DNA of 12,735 bases from Promethearchaeota archaeon. GTDB lineage: Archaea; Asgardarchaeota; Lokiarchaeia; Sigynarchaeales; SOKP01. The position numbers and the translations under genes are program-made. The stretch's first letter is position 1, and every line of letters starts with the position of its first letter. The notes beneath the pieces are model-generated. The model made no database searches and was not told the origin of the DNA. It saw only the letters and a list, made by a program, of their open reading frames with translations. Location: the NCBI GenBank assembly GCA_019894735.1, contig JAGXOB010000065.1, forward strand, positions 1 through 12,735. Reading direction: 5' to 3'. Below are positions 6,288 through 12,735 of the stretch, one piece after another.

Positions 6288-7508
6288 TTACTCCGTTTTT
6301 AGTTTTGTGAAAACCTCGTTAAAGTATTTATCGCTCATTCCAGCGATATAATCGCGAACAATTAAAACTAAATTATTTTGTTCTTTATTTGGTTTGTAAT
6401 AAGTGGAAAATCTCTCATCGTCTATGTATTCTATGTGATCTCTAAAAATGGGGGCGTTTATTCTCTCACTTTCTAAATCTTTTAATGATCTTTCGAAAAT
6501 CTGTTCAAACTGTTGAGTTAGATTTTCAATGTACGAAATTTTAGAATTCTGGGTTTTATACATATCTCTGCGGCTGTATATCTTGTCATAGTTAAATTTT
6601 TTTAATTCTTTGAAAGCTTCAAATATAGGCTCGCTATACCCGATTTTATCGCTATGTAAACTAGCATTCAATAAATCCATTATCAGCGTTTTCATTATTT
6701 TCCGATTAGTATCCCCAAGTACATCTCTGCAACTTTCTGGTATATCTGTTCTTTTTATTAACTTTAATAGTATTGCGTCTTCAATATCTCTACCAATATA
6801 AGCAATAGAATCTGCAAATCTTACAGCTATAGCTTCAAATGACATAGGGATTCTTTTAATCTCATTTGTGTTAAAGCTTTCATTATATTCTGCAAAGTGA
6901 TCGTCCCACGTTTTTCCATTTATCGATAGGGGTTTTAATTCTCTCTCGTTAACCTCACCATCGTGACAGAGAACACCATCCAATACTTGTAGAGTTAAGT
7001 TTAAACCTTCTGCGGGTTTATCAGGAAATCTCTTTTCAAGATATGTTAACCAGCGCACACCTTGTGCGTTATGATTAAAAACACCTAAATTATATTTTAA
7101 ACTTATATCATTTAATATAGCCTCACCTAAGTGTCCAAATGGGGAATGTCCTACGTCGTGACTTAGAGCTATTGCTTCAATTAAATCGGTATTAAATTTT
7201 AGAATTCTTCCTATTTGACGGGCAATCCTAGATACTAAAATAACATGTAGCGAACGATGGGTAATGTTTGCATTGTTAATCCCAAAAAAAACTTGAGTTT
7301 TATCTATATAGCGCGCATATGCTTTGCTATGGACGATCCGATCTACATCTCTAAAAAAAGAAGGTCTAATATCTAAGTTAGATTCATCATCTTCTTCATA
7401 ATATCTTACTGCTTGAGAATCGGATATGGCTTTATCTCCAATATCAGAATCTCTTCTCATATGTAAAGTATAAATTTTAAGATTTTTAGGATCCACGCAA
7501 CAAATCAC
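6288..7508 (-). CDS. dGTPase-like HD-domain phosphohydrolase
   Basis: 406 residues from a GTG. The metal-binding HD set is complete: His84 (THRSLH), His117-Asp118 (SHDVGH) and Asp233 (FADSIAYIGRDIED). The dGTPase hallmarks are present too: FFRDVDRIVHSKAYARYIDKTQVF (residues 51-74) and GHSPFGHLGE (120-129). Family enzymes hydrolyse dGTP or other dNTPs to nucleoside and triphosphate, adjusting dNTP pools; some act in phage defence. The substrate cannot be read from sequence. It starts 30 nt after the stop of the NapH-like gene on the same strand, so the pair may share a transcript. An internal ATG at 7460-7458 (codon 17) is an alternative start; neither has a clear ribosome binding site. Confidence 0.88.
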   Translation of the reverse strand: MICCVDPKNLKIYTLHMRRDSDIGDKAISDSQAVRYYEEDDESNLDIRPSFFRDVDRIVHSKAYARYIDKTQVFFGINNANITHRSLHVILVSRIARQIGRILKFNTDLIEAIALSHDVGHSPFGHLGEAILNDISLKYNLGVFNHNAQGVRWLTYLEKRFPDKPAEGLNLTLQVLDGVLCHDGEVNERELKPLSINGKTWDDHFAEYNESFNTNEIKRIPMSFEAIAVRFADSIAYIGRDIEDAILLKLIKRTDIPESCRDVLGDTNRKIMKTLIMDLLNASLHSDKIGYSEPIFEAFKELKKFNYDKIYSRRDMYKTQNSKISYIENLTQQFEQIFERSLKDLESERINAPIFRDHIEYIDDERFSTYYKPNKEQNNLVLIVRDYIAGMSDKYFNEVFTKLKTE

Positions 7509-7538
7509 TTGTATTTGAATAGAAATATTATGAATACT

Positions 7539-8489
7539 TTATACATTTCCAAATTTAATTAACACCGCATCGTGAGGACATTTTTCCTTACACTCCAGGC
7601 AGAAGTTACATTCACCCTTTCCTGTAAAGAATTCAAACGGCTCGTCTAGTATTCTTATTTGTTTTGGGCACACTTCTTCACAAATGCCACATTCCGACCT
7701 ACCTACACATTTAACAGGGTTTCTAGCTAATTTTAAAAATGAATATTCGGTGACTGCTGAAGAAACTGCGGCAAATGGACAAATATATCTACAGTAAATA
7801 CGAGGATACCAGAATGATAGAACTATGACTAAAGAATAAAAAATCAAGATGACCCAACCTCCAAATTCTAATGCGTCAAATTGTACTGGTAAGAAAACAT
7901 TTTGAAATACATAAGGGATAAATACAAAAATAAATTCCGATAAAGAGAAAAAACCTATTGGTTGTTGAGCAAAATCACCTAACTGCGTCTTAAAATCGAT
8001 GTAAAACAATTGATTTGCATTCCTTGTAATACCTAGGGGAAAAATAATAATTATAGTTATGATTATTATGATGTACTTTATGTTGAGAAGACTTTTATGC
8101 GTTGAAATCTTGAACTTTCTTTTTTTAGTAGGTACCGCAGCACACACATCTTGAATTGAACCAATCGGACATATCCAACCACAGAATACCCGATTTGAAA
8201 ACAATAAAACTAAAATTAATACAGCTAGAAGAAAAAATGGAAAGGCACCTTCCGCCATTGAAAAGAAAATGTATTCTAAAATACCTGCTCCATTTGAAAT
8301 AGGATTTCTTGGAGAGTTTTGAATGGGTAATATTTTAATGATTCCTTCTAAACTTATAAGATTAATAGGTAAAATTGTTTCAAGAATAACGTAATTTATA
8401 AGTAAAAACGCAAATATCTGAATTACTCTACGACTGATTTTAATAGAATTTTCTCTTACCTTTAATCTTTTAAATCTCAAAGATATCAC
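7539..8489 (-). CDS. NapH-like membrane polyferredoxin (4Fe-4S)
   Basis: 316 residues with about five membrane segments (roughly 20-42, 82-98, 137-153, 182-202, 210-228). Two CxxxCP motifs lie next to the membrane, CGWICP (103-108) and CRYICP (233-238), as in NapH, MauN, NosR and RdxA proteins. The C-terminal tail holds two 4Fe-4S sites: C261, C267, C270, C274 and C294, C297, C300, C304. Such proteins pass electrons between the quinone pool or membrane and cytoplasmic or extracytoplasmic redox enzymes. No nitrate, N2O or methylamine genes are nearby, so the physiological partner is unknown. The start is a GTG; the next Met is residue 78, so the N-terminus is approximate (a TTG at codon 4 is possible). 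The dGTPase-like gene follows 30 nt downstream. Confidence 0.88.
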   Translation of the reverse strand: MISLRFKRLKVRENSIKISRRVIQIFAFLLINYVILETILPINLISLEGIIKILPIQNSPRNPISNGAGILEYIFFSMAEGAFPFFLLAVLILVLLFSNRVFCGWICPIGSIQDVCAAVPTKKRKFKISTHKSLLNIKYIIIIITIIIIFPLGITRNANQLFYIDFKTQLGDFAQQPIGFFSLSEFIFVFIPYVFQNVFLPVQFDALEFGGWVILIFYSLVIVLSFWYPRIYCRYICPFAAVSSAVTEYSFLKLARNPVKCVGRSECGICEEVCPKQIRILDEPFEFFTGKGECNFCLECKEKCPHDAVLIKFGNV

Positions 8490-8567
8490 TTGTTAAATTT
8501 TAAATTAATAAATAATTGCTGGTTAAAAAAATTGATCTTCTCAAAAGGAAATCGTTAAGGGAGAAAT

Positions 8568-8576
8568 AAAAAAAAA
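8568..8576 (-). terminator. Oligo-T tract after the SRPBCC gene
   Basis: Nine As on the plus strand give a U9 tract in the minus-strand transcript, 16 nt past the SRPBCC stop codon and before the NapH-like gene, with no stem. This is a typical archaeal termination signal and separates the two genes. Confidence 0.5.
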
Positions 8577-8592
8577 TGTGAAGTTAGTATTC

Positions 8593-9027
8593 TTACGCTT
8601 TATTAATTTTACTGAAAGATTTTTTGTATTCTTCTGGATTTCCACCAGCAGTAATGTAATCAATGTATACCTTCAAACTCTTTAAAAATAAATTTCCAGC
8701 CATCTCCATGATTTCTTTTTGGTCATCTAACTCAAATTCAGCCCAGAGAGTAACCAAGGTTGTATCACCTTGAGGTTCGAATATATATCCTATTTTTTGC
8801 ATAGGGCTTCCCTCTTGAGTGGATGTCATCTTTTCATAGGGAATATTCTCAACTTCTGTATTTGTTATATCTCCAACGTTCGTTTTTAAAAAATATTTTT
8901 TAGATTCAAGTTGAGTACATTCAGTTACAATAATATTCCATCTCGGTAAAGTTAGGTAATCATTTAATATCTCGTAGACTGTTTCCACAGGTGATGGTAT
9001 CTCTTTTTTAATTTCAATTATTGGCAT
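8593..9027 (-). CDS. SRPBCC / START-like ligand-binding protein
   Basis: 144 residues with the pattern of the SRPBCC (polyketide cyclase/START-like) fold. An opening beta strand IEIKKEIPSPVETVYEILNDY runs into a short helix, then LPRWN (residues 33-37), a run of beta strands (about 39-105, including YIFEPQGDTTLVTLWAEFEL), and a long C-terminal helix (107-128). The fold makes a hydrophobic cavity for lipids or other small molecules; the ligand is unknown. There is no signal peptide, so it is probably cytosolic. The ATG is well placed, with GAGATGA a few bases upstream as a good ribosome binding site. It follows fttA by 137 bp and is followed by a T9 tract, so it probably forms its own unit. 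Confidence 0.8.
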   Translation of the reverse strand: MPIIEIKKEIPSPVETVYEILNDYLTLPRWNIIVTECTQLESKKYFLKTNVGDITNTEVENIPYEKMTSTQEGSPMQKIGYIFEPQGDTTLVTLWAEFELDDQKEIMEMAGNLFLKSLKVYIDYITAGGNPEEYKKSFSKINKA

Positions 9028-9164
9028 AAAATCATCTCTATTGAAATTAAATTATCTTTAATCTATACTTAAAATTTATTAAAAATTTTAATTAAATGGC
9101 ATTCCAACTATTGTATTGATCAATTTGAGAAAATGAAAGTAAGAAGTAAGAGAAATAAAAATAT

Positions 9165-11075
9165 CTATTTTAAGAGTATAGTTTCTCTATTTTTTGGACT
9201 TTTAGTTGCTTTTCTTAATTTTTTGTGAATCATTGTTGATAAACTGACGCATTTGCTTTCTTCTCCATGGTTAGTTATAACTAGTTTTGGTTTGGGCTGA
9301 ATTCTACGGAGGAACTGAGAAATTTGACTACGAGATGAATGACCACTGAATCCTTCCAATGTGAACACATTTAAGTTTAATCTTACGAGCTGGGTTCTTC
9401 CTTTTGCGTTTGTGTATTGGATTTCGCGAAATCCACGCTGAATGCGGCTTCCTAGCGTACCATTCACTTGATAAGAGACGAATATTAATGAATTGTTCTT
9501 GTCTTCTGCTAATGCTTTTAAATACTGTACTGATGGACCACCAATTAACATACCGCTCGTCGCTAAAATTATACAAGGTCCACCCATGATAACATCGTTT
9601 CTTTCATCATTACCTGAAACAGTAGTAAAGAATTCACTCAAAAATGGGTTTTTCCCTTGATGTAAAATCTTTTCTCTTAAATCAGAACTAAGGAAGTCTG
9701 GATTTGCGGTGTGTATCGCAGTTGCTTCTGAGATTAAACCATCCAGAAAAACAGGAACTTGATCAATGATGCCCTTCGAGATGAGTTCTTCCAAGACAAT
9801 TATTAACTCTTGTGCTCTACCTACTGCTAAAACGGGTATCAGTATTTTACCTCCACGTCTAATCGTTGAGGTTAAAATTTGTTTGAGTTCTCGCTCGGAA
9901 TCTTGCCTGCTAGGAATTCGATCTTGGGGTCCGCCATAAGTAGACTCTACAAGCAGAGCTTCAACTCTAGGGAATTTTACAGCCGCTTTTTCGAGTAACC
10001 GCGTTTTTTGATACTTCATATCACCTGTGTAAATAAAGTTGAATCCACCTTTTCCAAAATGTAGATGAATAAGCGAAGAGCCTAGTATGTGCCCGGAATT
10101 GTGAAGAGTCAATTTAATATCTGGAGCGATATCCGTAACTTTCCCCCACGAAAGAGGTATCGTATGAAGTACTGTATTCTTTACATCCCTTTTTGAATAG
10201 GGCATTGGAACGCCCTCTTTTTCACATATCTGGACGAAATCCAGTTGTAGCATGGTTGCAATATTACGAGTAGGAAGAGTACAATATACTGGGCCTCTAT
10301 ACCCATACTTAAATAAATATGGAACCATCCCACAATGATCCAAGTGAGCGTGAGATATAATAACGGCGTCTAAATCTCTTATTGAGAATTCAGGAACATC
10401 AAAATATGGAAACTGATCATTCTTGTTTCCAACATTCAAACCAACATCCAACAGGATATTACTGTCTCTTGTTTGCATTAAAATACATGACCTACCTACC
10501 TCCCTAAAGCCTCCTAATGCAGTTAACCGTATGTCTAACTCGCTAAAAAGAGCAGGTCTGTGAATTCTCTTTCCAATATTAAGAAGAATGTCTTTTTGAT
10601 TCTGTCGTTCTTTTTTTAACATTTGTCTAATCAAACTAATGGTTCTTGAAGCTAATGGAGGGGTTCTAATGGTCTTTGGTTGCCAAAAAGTATTCAATCT
10701 AATTTCTTTTAAATTTACTCCTTTTTTGCCAATAACTAATCCAGGCTTACCGGATTCTATAATGACCTCGCCACGAGTATGATCAAACTCAATCTCTGAA
10801 ATTTCGGCGTCTTCACTGATTAAATTTCGAATGTAGTCTTCTGTTTCAGATGGATCTTTCCGTTTTTCTACATTCCAGCGAAAAACCACCCTTTTCCTCA
10901 TAGATTTTGCGAGATCTTTCAACACGTCTGAATTTTCAATTGATTCTAGATTAGAATTTTCAGAGTAAACCGCTATTTCAGGGCCTTCAAACTCTATTTT
11001 TTTTACCTCTATCTCAGGAGGGAGATATTTGATAATTTCTTCTTTAATTCTTTGTAATTCGCTCTCAAAACTCAT
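9165..11075 (-). CDS. fttA: Transcription termination factor FttA (aCPSF1), KH-domain beta-CASP ribonuclease
   Basis: 636 residues, the usual length. Two N-terminal KH domains (about 1-70 and 71-145; GxxG at 116-119, GKKG) bind RNA. The metallo-beta-lactamase domain (about 180-390) has the zinc ligands HAHLDH (242-247), His329 (SGH) and Asp352 (TGD). The beta-CASP insert covers about 390-575 with AVGRAQE, and the zinc ligands close with GHSSR (His579) and NHGE (His603). In archaea this homolog of CPSF73 cleaves nascent RNA at U-rich sites and dislodges RNA polymerase at gene ends. ATG start with a TATA box about 45 nt upstream. All catalytic residues are present. A short T-run follows the stop. 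Confidence 0.98.
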   Translation of the reverse strand: MSFESELQRIKEEIIKYLPPEIEVKKIEFEGPEIAVYSENSNLESIENSDVLKDLAKSMRKRVVFRWNVEKRKDPSETEDYIRNLISEDAEISEIEFDHTRGEVIIESGKPGLVIGKKGVNLKEIRLNTFWQPKTIRTPPLASRTISLIRQMLKKERQNQKDILLNIGKRIHRPALFSELDIRLTALGGFREVGRSCILMQTRDSNILLDVGLNVGNKNDQFPYFDVPEFSIRDLDAVIISHAHLDHCGMVPYLFKYGYRGPVYCTLPTRNIATMLQLDFVQICEKEGVPMPYSKRDVKNTVLHTIPLSWGKVTDIAPDIKLTLHNSGHILGSSLIHLHFGKGGFNFIYTGDMKYQKTRLLEKAAVKFPRVEALLVESTYGGPQDRIPSRQDSERELKQILTSTIRRGGKILIPVLAVGRAQELIIVLEELISKGIIDQVPVFLDGLISEATAIHTANPDFLSSDLREKILHQGKNPFLSEFFTTVSGNDERNDVIMGGPCIILATSGMLIGGPSVQYLKALAEDKNNSLIFVSYQVNGTLGSRIQRGFREIQYTNAKGRTQLVRLNLNVFTLEGFSGHSSRSQISQFLRRIQPKPKLVITNHGEESKCVSLSTMIHKKLRKATKSPKNRETILLK

Positions 11076-11115
11076 ATATAGTCAATTCTCTTTGTAATTC
11101 TATTTTATTATCTTG

Positions 11116-11123
11116 ATATAAAA
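11116..11123 (-). promoter_or_regulatory. TATA box of fttA
   Basis: On the minus strand TTTTATAT lies about 45 nt before the fttA ATG, predicting a start of transcription near 11093 and a leader of about 17 nt. Confidence 0.45.
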
Positions 11124-11149
11124 GCAAATACTCTAACTTGTCGTGAAAT

Positions 11150-11194
11150 AATCTGATTTTCAGATTTAATTAATTGTAATAATCTAATTACAAT
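11150..11194. repeat. Two adjacent inverted repeats upstream of fttA
   Basis: AATCTGA-TTT-TCAGATT (11150-11166) and ATTGTAAT-AATCTA-ATTACAAT (11173-11194) are both perfect inverted repeats, 6 bp apart, lying 27-78 bp upstream of the fttA TATA box. Both have operator-like size and symmetry and share the pentamer AATCT. A regulator-binding site for fttA is inferred; in such AT-rich DNA chance palindromes are common. Confidence 0.45.
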
Positions 11195-11434
11195 CTCCTT
11201 TAAAATTATATACGTAGTTATTATAGTTCTTTAAATGATGGTTTTAAACAAATAGAATAATTCTTAGATATTAATACTAATACCAGAGATTAAATTTAAG
11301 AATTAATTAATTCTAATTTCTATATAATATATAAATTAATCAAATAAAAACATTTTCATTATAGAATGTGTTAAAATGCATACCTAATGATTAATTTCAT
11401 AGAATAATTTAATAAATAAGAGATAGAAATAGCA
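11195..11434. other. AT-rich divergent intergenic region before purN
   Basis: No gene is supported here. It contains a perfect 16-bp palindrome AGAATTAATTAATTCT (11299-11314) directly upstream of a TATA-like run TATATAATATATAAATTA (11321-11338). If that is the purN promoter, its transcript would begin near 11355 and have a leader of about 80 nt. A second TATA-like stretch, TTTAATAAAT near 11408-11417, would instead give an almost leaderless message. Confidence 0.4.
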
Positions 11435-12070
11435 TTGTCAAAAATAAAGATTGGTGCGGTTGCGAGTGGTTCTGGTTCAAATTTTGAAGCTATATTGCTT
11501 TCTTGTGAAGAGGGTATTTTAAAAAATAAGGCAAGTGTGGAGGTTCTTATTTGTAACAAGACTGGGGCTTTTTGCATCGAAAGGGCAAAAAACCATAATG
11601 TACCCTACGAGTTAATTGAATCGGATAAGTTTCTTCACCTTCCGAGGGAGGAATTCGATGATAAGATGATAGAAGTATTTAACAAATTTAATTGTGACTT
11701 AATCGTTTTAGTAGGGTACATGAGATTGGCCAGCAAAAAATTTATTAGCGCTTTCAATGGGAACGTTATGAATATCCATCCAGCTCTGTTGCCCGCATTT
11801 AAAGGATTACACGCACATAGGGATGTCATAGAATACGGAGTAAAAATCTCCGGATGCACTGTTCATTTTGTTGATGCAGAGTCGGATCATGGACCAATTA
11901 TTATTCAAAAATGTGTCCCTGTATATGATACAGACACTGAAGCTACTTTAGGACCACGCGTATTAGAATGGGAGCACAGGATCTTCCCAAAAGCAATAGA
12001 ATTGTTCTGTGATAAAAAACTGACAGTGAATGGAAGGCTTGTTGTGATAGATGGCGATATTAACTTATAA
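11435..12070 (+). CDS. purN: Phosphoribosylglycinamide formyltransferase PurN
   Basis: 211 residues. The enzyme transfers a formyl group from 10-formyltetrahydrofolate to GAR, giving FGAR, the third step of purine synthesis in the cytosol. Visible motifs are the phosphate-binding loop VASGSGSNFEA (residues 9-19), the LVGYMRL strand (92-98), the catalytic Asn113 and His115 in NIHPALLPAFKG, and Asp151 in DAESDHGPII. The start must be TTG: an in-frame TAA lies 15-18 nt upstream and no ATG or GTG precedes the conserved KIKIGAVASG. Only a weak GAG purine stretch stands at ribosome-binding distance, and a leaderless message is possible. It is divergent from fttA, and no other purine gene is nearby. 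Confidence 0.96.
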   Translation: MSKIKIGAVASGSGSNFEAILLSCEEGILKNKASVEVLICNKTGAFCIERAKNHNVPYELIESDKFLHLPREEFDDKMIEVFNKFNCDLIVLVGYMRLASKKFISAFNGNVMNIHPALLPAFKGLHAHRDVIEYGVKISGCTVHFVDAESDHGPIIIQKCVPVYDTDTEATLGPRVLEWEHRIFPKAIELFCDKKLTVNGRLVVIDGDINL

Positions 12071-12086
12071 TAGTAATTGATTAATC

Positions 12087-12417
12087 ATGCGGGAAATGAT
12101 TTCAATCAAATGAAAACTCTGACCCGAACTGAAAGTGCGGCGTTATGCTAAACTTAATGAAGAAGATCTTGAGTAATGAGAGTCATTTCCCGCTCCTTAC
12201 AATTCGAAATAAGTTCTTTCCTACAACTTTCTACCATATCTAGATTATGATCCTGAGTATCAAGAAATTATTGACTCAGTCGCAGTTAATCAACTTTTTA
12301 GTATCACATGTATATTCAGATATTTAAGAAGAGGATAGAAGAATAATTGATTTAACAGAATTAATAAAGATGTTTCCTCTCGTCTCACCGTATTTGCACA
12401 TAGATGGAGAAGTGTAA
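12087..12417 (+). pseudogene. Interrupted protein-like reading frame, unidentified
   Basis: From ATG 12087 one frame reads protein-like through five stops (12111, 12120, 12174, 12177, 12210). Segments include PELKVRRYAKLNEEDLE, then ESFPAPYNSK, then SYNFLPYLDYDPEYQEII continuing to SITCIFRYLRRG. A +1 shift near 12327 then continues as EEDRRIIDLTELIKMF and ends HIDGEV at TAA 12415-12417. The whole would be about 110 residues of acidic, globular-looking protein. I do not recognise it. Several stops plus a frameshift suggest a decayed gene. The alternative is that the 5' part is an RNA element, because it is bounded by an inverted repeat, and that only the 3' part is old coding sequence. Confidence 0.4.
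12089..12193. repeat. 105-bp element with perfect 11-bp inverted termini
   Basis: GCGGGAAATGA (12089-12099) and TCATTTCCCGC (12183-12193) are exact inverted repeats and unusually GC-rich for this region. They could close a terminal stem of a small RNA (a 3' ACA lies at 12199-12201) or be the ends of a tiny mobile remnant. No target-site duplication is evident. Confidence 0.55.
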
Positions 12418-12447
12418 AATTATAAAAGAAATATTAACAAATTAAAA

Positions 12448-12465
12448 TGGGAAATGATTTTCCCA
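12448..12465. repeat. Hairpin containing another copy of the repeat core
   Basis: TGGGAAA-TGAT-TTTCCCA is a perfect 7-bp hairpin. Its GGGAAATGATTT (12449-12460) is identical to 12091-12102 in the upstream element, 358 bp away. It lies about 50 bp upstream of the EF-2 promoter region. Confidence 0.6.
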
Positions 12466-12515
12466 CCTATCATTCTTTATCGATAATCCTTAAATTTTAA
12501 TCAAATCAATCATGG

Positions 12516-12527
12516 TTAAATAATATA
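12516..12527 (+). promoter_or_regulatory. TATA-like box of the EF-2 gene
   Basis: TTAAATAATATA lies about 38 nt before the ATG at 12560, predicting a leader of roughly 10-15 nt. The leader is A- and G-rich (GAGAAAAAAG) with no strong ribosome binding site. Confidence 0.4.
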
Positions 12528-12559
12528 TTTTTAACATTTTACAAGAGAAAAAAGTAAAA

Positions 12560-12735
12560 ATGCCTCGTAGAAAGGAGATCTCAGAAATTCTGAACATGAT
12601 GGAAAAAACTGAGAATATTAGAAACATTGGTTTTGTCGGACATATTGATCATGGTAAAACTACGCTTTCAGACTCGCTTTTAAGCGAAGCAGGGTTATTG
12701 TCGCCGGATTTAGCTGGTGAAGCGCGTGCTTTAGA
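12560..12735 (+). CDS. fusA: Translation elongation factor 2 (aEF-2), N-terminal part
   Basis: The first 58 codons are present and the gene runs off the window. [20 protein letters not shown] is the typical archaeal and eukaryotic EF-2 opening, followed by the P-loop GHIDHGKTT (residues 27-35) that binds the GTP phosphates, and then [20 protein letters not shown] leading to switch I. The GTPase drives ribosome translocation. The archaeal-type extension before the P-loop separates it from bacterial EF-G. The diphthamide region lies outside the window, so its state cannot be judged; this matters because some Asgard genomes have altered diphthamide pathways. Confidence 0.97.
   Translation, partial: MPRRKEISEILNMMEKTENIRNIGFVGHIDHGKTTLSDSLLSEAGLLSPDLAGEARAL

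Noticed and set aside
9328..9589. Short frames on both strands inside fttA
   Set aside because: fttA is unmistakable across this interval, so these are by-products of its codons.
12089..12201. Definite H/ACA guide RNA
   Set aside because: A terminal stem and a nearby ACA exist, but the ACA is 5 nt past the stem and I cannot place a convincing kink-turn or guide pocket; left as one of several options.
12087..12212. Selenocysteine or pyrrolysine recoding of the stops in the interrupted frame
   Set aside because: Both TGA and TAA stops occur, two of them adjacent, and a frameshift follows; decay is simpler.
1..12735. CRISPR array, insertion sequence, integrase or attachment site
   Set aside because: No regularly spaced repeats, transposase or integrase motifs were found; the tRNA gene has no repeated 3' segment indicating an integrated element.

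Overview
The window is archaeal DNA: AT-rich, with TATA-like boxes a short distance upstream of several starts, few strong ribosome binding sites, GTG and TTG starts, a tRNA gene split by a bulge-helix-bulge intron, the KH-domain beta-CASP termination nuclease FttA (aCPSF1), and the start of the archaeal-type elongation factor 2 gene. The large zinc-finger / tandem winged-helix protein at 932-3304 looks like eukaryotic UFL1 in its middle and like an adaptin or coatomer appendage domain near its end. That combination points to an Asgard (Lokiarchaeia-like) genome, but the lineage call is inference from one gene and low GC, not proof.

Layout. Positions 56-5575 are read on the plus strand: a six-helix CcdA/DsbD-like membrane protein, the UFL1-like composite protein, a NikR-like regulator that has lost most nickel ligands, a cysteine-rich polyferredoxin, a single-domain parvulin, and a 53-residue small ORF overlapping the parvulin stop. 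At 5573-5674 a convergent minus-strand tRNA-Gln(CUG) carries a 29-nt intron in its T-loop. A 600-bp gene-free stretch (5675-6287) holds several strong RNA-like hairpins, including a 10-bp long-range stem ending in a T-run.

Positions 6288-11075 are minus strand, in transcription order fttA, an SRPBCC-fold protein, a NapH-like membrane polyferredoxin and a dGTPase-like HD protein. The last two are only 30 nt apart and may be co-transcribed; the others have their own apparent terminators or leaders. From 11076 to 11434 is a divergent intergenic region with several perfect inverted repeats between fttA and purN. purN (TTG start) is followed by about 490 bp without an intact gene. This stretch holds a protein-like but multiply interrupted reading frame (12087-12417), a 105-bp element bounded by 11-bp inverted repeats, and another copy of the same 12-bp repeat core just before the EF-2 gene, which runs off the end of the window.

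How the genes relate: most are independent housekeeping or redox functions (translation, termination, purine synthesis, dNTP metabolism, Fe-S electron transfer, thiol transfer, protein folding) and do not form one pathway. The strongest candidates for new biology are the UFL1/appendage-like protein, the T-loop intron of tRNA-Gln, the hairpin-rich intergenic RNA candidate and the interrupted frame with its repeats.
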